In this document: positions 1 to 5,268 of the stretch, one piece after another
How positions within the stretch are numbered: position 1 is the first letter of the stretch
How the letters are laid out: every line of letters starts with the position of its first letter
From: Oscillospiraceae bacterium UBA1230
Lineage (GTDB): Bacteria; Bacillota; Clostridia; Oscillospirales; Oscillospiraceae
Assembly: GCA_002309395.1 (NCBI GenBank)
Contig: DBWU01000012.1
Span: 1 to 8,725, forward strand
DNA: 8,725 bases
Direction of reading: 5' to 3'
The notes under the pieces: model-generated
Databases searched by the model: none
What the model was told of the DNA's origin: nothing
Seen by the model: only the letters and a program-made list of their open reading frames with translations
Translations under genes and position numbers: made by a program

Positions 1-329
1 CGCATCGAAAAGTCCTGCGCCATGCGCACGAGCGCGTCGTATACGGACGCGTCGCCGTGCGGATGATAATGACCGAGCACGTCGCCGACCGCGGTGGCGC
101 ACTTTTTATATGCGTTGGAATGGGTCAGTCCGCCCTCGTACATAGAATAGAGTATGCGGCGGTGCACGGGCTTAAGGCCGTCGCGCACGTCGGGCAGCGC
201 GCGGCCGACGATGACGGACATGGCGTACTCGATATACGAGCGCTCCATCTCCGGCACCAGCGGCGATTCCACGATCAACTGATCGGGATACCGGATCTCC
301 TCAGGATCGTATTGGGGTTTCTTGGACAT
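1..329 (-). CDS. gyrA: DNA gyrase subunit A (N-terminal 109 residues, truncated by window edge)
   Basis: GyrA is the DNA-cleaving and rejoining subunit of the A2B2 gyrase, which puts negative supercoils into DNA at the cost of ATP. Only the start of the winged-helix domain is present. Visible family motifs are SYIEYAMSVIVGRALPDVRD (residues 31-50), GLKPVHRRIL (51-60) and YHPHGDASVYDALVRMAQ (88-105). The catalytic tyrosine lies beyond the window. The ATG at 329-327 is chosen because a strong GGGAGGG ribosome binding site (338-344) sits 8 nt upstream and the N-terminus matches the family. It starts 15 nt after the gyrB stop, so the two subunits are almost certainly co-transcribed. Residue 94, equivalent to E. 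coli Ser83 in the quinolone-resistance-determining region, is alanine, while the Asp87 equivalent (Asp98) is kept. Identity is certain; ParC is unlikely given the gyrB-gyrA linkage. Confidence 0.97.
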   Translation of the reverse strand, partial: MSKKPQYDPEEIRYPDQLIVESPLVPEMERSYIEYAMSVIVGRALPDVRDGLKPVHRRILYSMYEGGLTHSNAYKKCATAVGDVLGHYHPHGDASVYDALVRMAQDFSM

Positions 330-344
330 AACGGTATCCCTCCC

Positions 345-2282
345 TTAATAGTCCAGATTGACGGCGTACTTGGCGTTCTTCTCGATGAACTCCTTGCGCG
401 GCTCCACCTTTTCGCCCATGAGAACGGTAAAGGTGGCGTCCGCCTCCACCGCGTCGCCCAGCGTGATGCGGCGGAGCGTACGCTTGTCGGGGTCCATCGT
501 GGTCTCCCACAGTTCGTGGGGATCCATCTCGCCCAAGCCTTTAAAGCGGCTGATATCGATCTTGGCGTTGGGATTGTCGGCGCGCATCTCGGCGCTGACC
601 TTGTCCCGCTCCTCGTCGGAATATGCCACGCGCTGCTGTTTGCCGCGTGTCAGCTTATAAAGGGGCGGAACGGCAGAATACACGTATCCTTCCTCGATCA
701 GGGGGCGCATAAAGCGGAAGAAGAAGGTCAAAAGCAGCGTGCGGATATGGGCGCCATCCACGTCGGCATCCGCCATAATGATGATCTTATGGTAGCGCAG
801 CTTATCCGCGTCGAACTCCTCACCGATACCGGCGCCCAGCGCGGTGATGACCGGCTGGAGCTTATCGTTGCCGTAGACCTTGTCCGCCCGTGCTTTTTCC
901 ACGTTCAGCATCTTGCCCCACAGCGGCAGGATCGCCTGAAAACGGCTGTCCCGTCCCTGGGTGGCGGAACCGCCGGCGCTGTCGCCCTCGACGATATAGA
1001 GCTCCGTCAGTTCCGGGTTGTTCTCATTGCAGTCCCGAAGCTTATCCGGCATGGCGGCGCCGCCCAGCGCCGTCTTGCGGCGGATGGACTCCCGCGCCTT
1101 GCGCGCCGCTTCCCGGGCGCGGTTGGCGGTGAGCGCCTTATCCAGAATGGTGCGCGCCACCACGGGATGTTCTTCCAGATACGCCGCGAGCTGATCGCTC
1201 ACCAGCTGATCCACCAGCGTGCGGATATAGGCGTTGCCCAGCTTCGCCTTGGTCTGTCCTTCAAACTGCGCCTCTGTCAGCTTCACGGAGATCACGGCGG
1301 TCAGGCCCTCCCGGCAGTCCTCGCCGGATACCTTGTCGTCGCCTTTGATCATGCCGTATTTCACGCCGTAGTTGTTCAGCGCGCGGGTCAATGCCGTTTT
1401 GAAGCCGGTTTCGTGCATACCGCCCTCCGGCGTGTGGATATCGTTGGCAAAGCTGACCAGCGCCTCGTTATAGCCGTCATTATACTGCATGGCGATCTCC
1501 GCCGTGCTGTCGCCCTTGGCGCCGGAGATATAGATAACTTCCTCGTGAAGCGCCGTCTTGTTGCGGTTGATGTAGCTCACAAATTCCCGGATACCGCCCT
1601 CATAGCGCATGGTTTCGCTGCGCCGGCACCCCTCCCGGTCGTCAGTGATGGAGATACGCAGTCCCGCGTTCAAAAACGCCTGCTCCCGCATACGGGTATG
1701 GAGCGTCTCATAGTCGTATTCCAGCGTGTCGAACATCTCCGGATCCGGCTTAAAGGTAACGGTGGTGCCGGTATGATCCGTCTGACCCACCTCGCGCATC
1801 TCCTGGGTGATATTGCCTCTGGAAAAACGCATCTCGTAGATCTTGCCGTTTTTATGGACCTGCGCCACCAGCCATTCCGACAGCGCGTTCACCACGCTGG
1901 CACCCACACCGTGGAGTCCGCCGGACACCTTATAGCCGCCGCCGCCGAACTTGCCGCCGGCGTGCAGCACCGTGAAGACCACCTCCAGCGCCGGTTTCCC
2001 GGTCTGGGGCTGGATATCCACGGGGATGCCGCGCCCGTTATCGGTAACGGTGATGGTATTTCCCTCGTTAATGGTAACGGTGATGTCGGTGCAGTAGCCT
2101 GCCAGCGCCTCGTCGATGGAATTGTCCACGATCTCATAGACCAGGTGGTGCAATCCGCTGGCGCTGGTGGAACCGATATACATACCGGGGCGCTTGCGTA
2201 CCGCCTCCAGACCCTCCAGGACCTGAATTTCCGAAGCGCCGTATTCCGTCTCCGTTTGCGTTACTTTTTCCAGTTCAGCCAT
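345..2282 (-). CDS. gyrB: DNA gyrase subunit B
   Basis: GyrB is the ATPase subunit of gyrase and also carries the TOPRIM metal site for DNA cleavage. The 645-residue protein has the short Gram-positive architecture, without the large insertion of Gram-negative GyrB. The GHKL ATPase shows the catalytic Glu50 and metal-binding Asn54 in EIVDNSIDEALAG, DNGRGIPV (81-88) and the ATP-lid segment GGLHGVGAS (121-129). The TOPRIM domain shows EGDSAGGSA (Glu432) and DADVDGAHIRT (Asp505, Asp507, Asp509). The C-terminal FKGLGEM and EKNAKYAVNLDY segments are typical. The ATG at 2282 has an AGAAGGAG site 9 nt upstream and overlaps the end of remB by 8 nt, suggesting translational coupling. Trp455 occupies the position of E. 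coli Lys447, a quinolone-relevant site. ParE is less likely because of the operon context next to recF and gyrA. Confidence 0.97.
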   Translation of the reverse strand: MAELEKVTQTETEYGASEIQVLEGLEAVRKRPGMYIGSTSASGLHHLVYEIVDNSIDEALAGYCTDITVTINEGNTITVTDNGRGIPVDIQPQTGKPALEVVFTVLHAGGKFGGGGYKVSGGLHGVGASVVNALSEWLVAQVHKNGKIYEMRFSRGNITQEMREVGQTDHTGTTVTFKPDPEMFDTLEYDYETLHTRMREQAFLNAGLRISITDDREGCRRSETMRYEGGIREFVSYINRNKTALHEEVIYISGAKGDSTAEIAMQYNDGYNEALVSFANDIHTPEGGMHETGFKTALTRALNNYGVKYGMIKGDDKVSGEDCREGLTAVISVKLTEAQFEGQTKAKLGNAYIRTLVDQLVSDQLAAYLEEHPVVARTILDKALTANRAREAARKARESIRRKTALGGAAMPDKLRDCNENNPELTELYIVEGDSAGGSATQGRDSRFQAILPLWGKMLNVEKARADKVYGNDKLQPVITALGAGIGEEFDADKLRYHKIIIMADADVDGAHIRTLLLTFFFRFMRPLIEEGYVYSAVPPLYKLTRGKQQRVAYSDEERDKVSAEMRADNPNAKIDISRFKGLGEMDPHELWETTMDPDKRTLRRITLGDAVEADATFTVLMGEKVEPRKEFIEKNAKYAVNLDY

Positions 2283-2577
2283 GTTCTCTTTCTCCTTCTG
2301 CTTGGGTTACCTGCTGTGATACCGCCTCCTGTGCGCGGCGCAACAGCGTCTGGGAATTGAGCTGGGACAGGTATACGATCTGTTTATGGTACGGATGATC
2401 GCATACGATAAACGTTCTGGGAAGATCGTCGCAGGTATCCACCACAACGCTGTCGCTCTGTGCTTTTTCCAGAAAATCACGGGTGCGGCGTGAGGTGGTG
2501 GTGTTGTCCAAATCAAAAATGCCGATGATCCGGCGATCCGGCAGGAGCACGTTTTGCCCCACGTGTAAAAACCCCAT
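2275..2577 (-). CDS. remB: DUF370 regulator, RemB (YaaB) family
   Basis: This 100-residue protein belongs to the DUF370 family, whose B. subtilis members RemA and RemB are needed to activate biofilm-matrix genes; RemA is a DNA-binding protein. The sequence begins MGFLHVGQNVLLPDRR and carries the family core IFDLDNTTTSRRTRDFL (residues 20-36), followed by DLPRTFIVCD and a VYLSQLNSQTLLRR segment. The location between recF and gyrB matches B. subtilis yaaB. The ATG at 2577 is preferred over the in-frame TTG at 2580 because it has GGGGAGG (2585-2591) 7 nt upstream and forms a TGATG stop-start overlap with recF. The C-terminus is somewhat longer than the roughly 80-residue B. subtilis protein, with a polar Gln/Glu-rich tail of about 20 residues that overlaps the gyrB start by 8 nt. 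Family assignment is firm; its role here is unknown. Confidence 0.9.
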   Translation of the reverse strand: MGFLHVGQNVLLPDRRIIGIFDLDNTTTSRRTRDFLEKAQSDSVVVDTCDDLPRTFIVCDHPYHKQIVYLSQLNSQTLLRRAQEAVSQQVTQAEGEREHG

Positions 2578-3680
2578 CAAAAGACCTCCCCGTTCCGCAC
2601 GTGAAGGATTTTCCCCCGCAGTAACTCGTCCAGCCGGTCGCTTTCGCAGCAGGTGATGAACACCTGTCCGCCGGAAATGCGGTTGAGCACGTATTCCTGC
2701 CGCCGTGCGTCCAGCTCGCTGAACACGTCGTCCAGCAACATGACGGGATATTCACCCAGCGCGTTCTTATGGATCTCCCGCTCCGCCAATTTTAAAGAAA
2801 GCGCCGCCGTCCGTACCTGCCCCTGTGAGCAGAACTGCCGGGCACTGCGTCCGTTGACGGAGACCTCGATCTCGTCCTTGTGGGGACCGCTCAAACAAAG
2901 ACGCGAGGCGATCTCCGCTTCGTAATGTTCCTTCTGGTGCCGGCGCAAGCAATCCGCCAGCTCCTCCGGCGGCGCAAAGGGATCCTCCACCGTGGAAACG
3001 GTGCGGTACTGCGCCGACAGCTCCTCCCGGTCGCCGGAACACTCCCGGTGCGCCCGGGCGGCATAGTCCGACAGGGAGCGGCAAAACCGGGCGCGGTAAT
3101 AGATAAGCGCCGCGCCGGTCTGGCACAGTCTCTCGTTGAAATCCGGCAGCGCGTCTATCAAGGACGGATGTTCGCCGCTATCCCGAAGGATCCGCGTTTT
3201 ATGCTCGTATAACCGGCTGTATTCCGCCAGCGCCGCGGCGTACCGTGGGCGGAGCTGGCAGAGAGAATCGTCCATAAACCGCCGGCGCGCGGCGGCGCCG
3301 TCCCGAATGAGATAGAGATCCTCCGGCGCGAAAAACACGGTGTGCAGCACGTCCGAAAGCGCCGCGGCGGTTTTTGCCGGAACGCCGTTGATCGTGCATT
3401 GCCGCCGCTTGCCGCGTTGCAGGTCGATCTGCACGGTGAACTCCCGTTCGCGGCTCTCAACGGCGGCTTTCAGCCGGGCGGTCTGCTTTTCAAATCCGAT
3501 CAGCTCCCGATCCGTCCGCGCTCTGGGCGAGCGGCCGCAGCTCAAATAAAACAGCGCCTCCAGCAGATTGGTTTTTCCTTGGGCGTTTTCCCCGAAGATC
3601 ACGTTGCTTTTCCCGTCAAACGAGATCTCCTGGGCGCCGTAATTCCGAAAACCCTCTATGTATAACTTATTGATCTGCAT
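2577..3680 (-). CDS. recF: DNA replication and repair protein RecF
   Basis: RecF is an SMC-like ATPase that works with RecO and RecR to load RecA at single-strand gaps. The 367-residue protein has the usual family length. It shows the N-terminal strand MQINKLYIEGFRNY, a Walker A motif GENAQGKT (residues 30-37), an ABC-type signature region beginning SQGQVRTAALSLKLAERE (285-302) and Walker B with D-loop LLDDVFSELDARR (315-327). The start at 3680 is chosen because MQINKLY aligns with the normal RecF N-terminus. The longer in-frame reading to 3806 would run across almost two thirds of yaaA and adds no recognisable sequence. The start overlaps the last 14 nt of yaaA; an AGGA about 15 nt upstream is a weak ribosome binding site, so translation may be coupled to yaaA. 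The stop forms TGATG with remB. Confidence 0.96.
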   Translation of the reverse strand: MQINKLYIEGFRNYGAQEISFDGKSNVIFGENAQGKTNLLEALFYLSCGRSPRARTDRELIGFEKQTARLKAAVESREREFTVQIDLQRGKRRQCTINGVPAKTAAALSDVLHTVFFAPEDLYLIRDGAAARRRFMDDSLCQLRPRYAAALAEYSRLYEHKTRILRDSGEHPSLIDALPDFNERLCQTGAALIYYRARFCRSLSDYAARAHRECSGDREELSAQYRTVSTVEDPFAPPEELADCLRRHQKEHYEAEIASRLCLSGPHKDEIEVSVNGRSARQFCSQGQVRTAALSLKLAEREIHKNALGEYPVMLLDDVFSELDARRQEYVLNRISGGQVFITCCESDRLDELLRGKILHVRNGEVF

Positions 3681-3885
3681 ATTCGACCGTATATTCCTGT
3701 CCGCGGAACGAAACCGTGTCACCGGGGCGGAGTTTTTTGCCACGCTGCGTGCAAACCGCGCCGTTGACGGCCGTTTCGCCGGATTGAACGGACACCTTTG
3801 CCTCACCGCCGGTACTGACGGCGCCGGCGAGCTTCAAAAGATCCTGCAAACGGACGTACTCCGTATTGATAGATACCTTTTTCAT
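3667..3885 (-). CDS. yaaA: S4-domain RNA-binding protein YaaA (RlbA-like)
   Basis: This 72-residue protein is a stand-alone S4 RNA-binding domain of the YaaA family, always found between dnaN and recF in Firmicutes and linked in B. subtilis to ribosome assembly. The start MKKVSINTEYVRLQDLLKLA leads into a short helix pair, and the S4 signature follows as KVSVQSGETAVNG (residues 30-42), then RGKKLRPGDTVSF, ending with a short beta strand at EYTVEYADQ. The ATG at 3885 lies 2 nt after the dnaN stop (TAAGCATG), with AAGG inside the end of dnaN as the likely ribosome binding site. The tail overlaps recF by 14 nt. The length agrees with the B. subtilis protein (about 71 residues). Family membership is confident; the molecular role rests on homologues. 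Confidence 0.93.
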   Translation of the reverse strand: MKKVSINTEYVRLQDLLKLAGAVSTGGEAKVSVQSGETAVNGAVCTQRGKKLRPGDTVSFRGQEYTVEYADQ

Positions 3886-3887
3886 GC

Positions 3888-5000
3888 TTATTGCGCCTTC
3901 AAACGCACGGGGAGGACCATGTACAAAAACTTATCGCTTCCGTCCACCGGCAGAAGGATACAAGGCGAGATCTCCGTATTCATCTCCATACGCACCTGTT
4001 CCGCCGGCGCGTAGCGCAGCGCTTCCATCAAATAGCGGTTATTGAAGCCGATCTCCAGATTATTGCCGTCACCCTCCACGGCGCAGCTGTCGTTCGCCTC
4101 GCCGTTGCCGCTCTTGGCGCACAGATACACCCGATCCATATCGAACCGGCAGCGCACGGGACTTTTCAGCTTTTCGCTGATGACCACACTTACGCGATCA
4201 AGGCTCTCCAGAAGAGATTTGGTATCCACCGTGACGGCGATAGGATTACTGCGAGGGATCGCTTTCTTATAATCCAGAAACTCTCCTTCCAACCGGCGGC
4301 AGATCAGCTGGGTACTGCCGGTTTCAAAGAGAAGATGCCGCTTTCCGCGGGTAATGGTGATCAGATCATCCGTATCGGCGCAGATATTCTCCACTTCCTT
4401 CAGCGCAGAACCCGGCGCCACGAACTGAAACGCACCGCCTTCCATCCGCTCCAGAGGCTCCTTGCGAAGCGCCAGGCGGAACCCGTCCACCGACACGATG
4501 GTCAAACCGTCGTCCGCGATCTCGAAAAGTGATCCGGTGTGTACCGGGCGGCTTTCATTGGTGGACACGGCAAACGCCGTCTCTCCGATCATCGCTTTCA
4601 AGGTACTCTGCTCCATAGATACGGAATACTCGTCGTCCACCTCCGGCAGCTCCGGAAAATCATCGGCGCTCAAGGCGGAAATATTAAAGCTGGCGTCGCC
4701 GCAGCTGACACGCACTTGATGCTTTTCATCAGCGGAGAACACCACCATATCGTCCGGCAGCTTGCGGATGATATCGCCGAACAGATGGGCGCTGATAACG
4801 ATGCGGCCCTCCTCGTGGATCTGTGCGGCGATCGCCGTGCGGATACCGGTTTGCATATTGTAGCCGGACAACTTCAACGAAGTATCTCCCTCCAGCAGGA
4901 TCCCTTCCAGCGCGGGAATGGAGCTTTTAGCGGCCACCGCACGGGACACCGTGGAAACGGCGGCTTGCAGCAGAGCCTTCTCACAGGAAAAACGCAGCAT
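3888..5000 (-). CDS. dnaN: DNA polymerase III subunit beta (sliding clamp)
   Basis: DnaN forms the ring-shaped dimeric clamp that tethers DNA polymerase III and other enzymes to DNA. The 370-residue product has three repeated clamp domains in family proportions. Recognisable pieces are the N-terminus MLRFSCEKALLQAAVSTVSR, the domain-1 segment SGYNMQTGIRT, the domain-2 start SMEQSTLKAMIGETAFAVS and the C-terminal KFLYMVLPVRL, a variant of the usual YVLMPMRL ending. I start it at ATG 5000: the ribosome binding site GAAAGGA (5012-5018) is 11 nt upstream. The alternative GTG at 5009 is only 2 nt from that site and would add three residues not normal for the family. It follows dnaA across the origin region and is 2 nt ahead of yaaA. 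No convincing dedicated promoter was seen, so transcription probably continues from dnaA. Confidence 0.96.
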   Translation of the reverse strand: MLRFSCEKALLQAAVSTVSRAVAAKSSIPALEGILLEGDTSLKLSGYNMQTGIRTAIAAQIHEEGRIVISAHLFGDIIRKLPDDMVVFSADEKHQVRVSCGDASFNISALSADDFPELPEVDDEYSVSMEQSTLKAMIGETAFAVSTNESRPVHTGSLFEIADDGLTIVSVDGFRLALRKEPLERMEGGAFQFVAPGSALKEVENICADTDDLITITRGKRHLLFETGSTQLICRRLEGEFLDYKKAIPRSNPIAVTVDTKSLLESLDRVSVVISEKLKSPVRCRFDMDRVYLCAKSGNGEANDSCAVEGDGNNLEIGFNNRYLMEALRYAPAEQVRMEMNTEISPCILLPVDGSDKFLYMVLPVRLKAQ

Positions 5001-5011
5001 ATAAAACACGA

Positions 5012-5018
5012 TCCTTTC
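5012..5018 (-). promoter_or_regulatory. dnaN ribosome binding site
   Basis: Reads GAAAGGA on the minus strand. Its distance to the two in-frame starts (11 nt to ATG 5000, 2 nt to GTG 5009) is the reason for annotating the shorter dnaN. Confidence 0.6.
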
Positions 5019-5090
5019 TTTTTTTTAAAAAAACGGATAAAAAACACGGAATCATTTTAAAAAGAAAAACGTAAACTAATTGTTTTAGCC
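5019..5090. other. A/T-rich candidate DNA unwinding element
   Basis: Between dnaN and the triplet run, the sequence is dominated by A and T. It includes eight Ts followed by seven As at 5019-5033, and 37 of the 50 bases at 5041-5090 are A or T, in an otherwise GC-rich window. Its position directly beyond the DnaA-trio-like repeats fits a duplex unwinding element. The A/T bias is seen; the function is inferred. Confidence 0.65.
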
Positions 5091-5091
5091 G

Positions 5092-5106
5092 TAATAGAAG
5101 TAGAAG
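5092..5106 (+). repeat. DnaA-trio-like triplet run (five triplets)
   Basis: The plus strand reads TAA-TAG-AAG-TAG-AAG, five consecutive triplets that fit 5'-(T/A)A(G/A)-3', the published DnaA-trio element read 3'-(G/A)A(T/A)-5'. It is separated by 8 nt (including GCG) from the DnaA box at 5115-5123 and lies between that box and the A/T-rich region, which is the arrangement described for B. subtilis. DnaA is thought to assemble on such triplets as a filament on single-stranded DNA. Confidence 0.65.
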
Positions 5107-5114
5107 GCGAATCT

Positions 5115-5123
5115 TGTGGAAAA
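5115..5123 (-). promoter_or_regulatory. DnaA box, TTTTCCACA
   Basis: Reads TTTTCCACA on the minus strand, matching the TTATCCACA consensus at 8 of 9 positions. It is the box nearest the triplet run and A/T-rich region, so it is the best candidate for directing DnaA onto the unwinding site. Confidence 0.75.
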
Positions 5124-5133
5124 GTAAGGAAAC

Positions 5134-5156
5134 GCCTTATTTTTCAAGGCTTTTTT
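5134..5156 (+). terminator. Terminator-like hairpin with T6, within oriC
   Basis: GCCTT (5134-5138) and AAGGC (5146-5150) can pair around a 7-nt loop and are followed at once by six Ts on the plus strand. The orientation is opposite to dnaA and dnaN, so it would stop antisense or convergent transcription entering the origin rather than end dnaA. On the minus strand no T run follows the stem. The stem is only 5 bp, so function is uncertain; it could be a structural feature of the origin instead. Confidence 0.35.
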
Positions 5157-5168
5157 GTCAACACGCGC

Positions 5169-5177
5169 CGTGGAAAC
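5169..5177 (-). promoter_or_regulatory. Weak DnaA box, GTTTCCACG
   Basis: Reads GTTTCCACG on the minus strand, 6 of 9 to consensus, with the conserved TCCAC core. The identical 9-mer recurs at 5253-5261, and its 8-nt core GTGGAAAC appears in inverted orientation at 5187-5194, which supports a real site family. Confidence 0.5.
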
Positions 5178-5186
5178 ACAGGGGCG

Positions 5187-5195
5187 GTTTCCACA
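5187..5195 (+). promoter_or_regulatory. DnaA box, GTTTCCACA
   Basis: Reads GTTTCCACA on the plus strand, 7 of 9 to consensus. It faces the box at 5169-5177 across a 9-nt spacer, forming an inverted pair. Confidence 0.6.
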
Positions 5196-5233
5196 AAAAA
5201 CAGAAACCGGGAACGGTTCGGCGCGCGGCGCCG

Positions 5234-5246
5234 TGTGGAATCCACA
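5234..5246. promoter_or_regulatory. Palindromic double DnaA box core
   Basis: TGTGGAATCCACA is an inverted repeat with 6-nt arms around a single central base, so a box core is presented on both strands: GAATCCACA on plus (7 of 9 to consensus) and GATTCCACA on minus (6 of 9). Two DnaA monomers could not obviously occupy both halves at once, so it may act as one site readable from either side. Confidence 0.5.
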
Positions 5247-5250
5247 AAAA

Positions 5251-5264
5251 ACCGTGGAAACGGT
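5251..5264 (-). promoter_or_regulatory. Weak DnaA box inside a 14-bp palindrome, next to the dnaA stop
   Basis: ACCGT-GGAA-ACGGT has 5-nt inverted arms and contains the minus-strand box GTTTCCACG (5253-5261, 6 of 9). It ends 4 nt before the dnaA stop codon complement. A related, shorter palindrome, ACCG-GGAA-CGGT, is at 5206-5217. Confidence 0.45.
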
Positions 5265-5268
5265 CGTT

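Larger units (their letters stand above)
5001..5268. other. oriC: Probable chromosomal replication origin (oriC), dnaA-dnaN intergenic region
   Basis: This 268-bp non-coding stretch between dnaA and dnaN has the expected origin order. Reading away from dnaA, it holds a cluster of GTGGAA/TTCCAC-cored DnaA boxes (5115-5261), a run of DnaA-trio-like triplets (5092-5106) and an A/T-rich stretch abutting dnaN (roughly 5019-5090). The order matches the unwinding region of B. subtilis, which also lies between dnaA and dnaN. GC-rich palindromes at 5206-5264 and a terminator-like hairpin at 5134-5156 are also here. That this is the working origin is inferred from gene context and motifs; the dnaA promoter region with a further box may contribute, as in bipartite origins. 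Confidence 0.85.

Noticed and set aside
57..2360. A 767-codon open frame on the plus strand opposite gyrB and the end of gyrA
   Set aside because: It is a shadow of gyrB: the product is low-complexity in His, Ala, Gly and Leu with no recognisable domain. Its length follows from the codon bias of gyrB, which leaves few antisense stops.
3681..3806. N-terminal extension of recF upstream of the Met at 3680
   Set aside because: The extra 42 residues are the yaaA region read in another frame; RecF proteins begin at the MQINKLY-like strand.
5134..5161. A dedicated dnaN promoter with TTGACA at 5156-5161 (minus strand)
   Set aside because: No acceptable -10 lies 16-18 bp downstream (TAAGGC at best), so I did not annotate it as a promoter.
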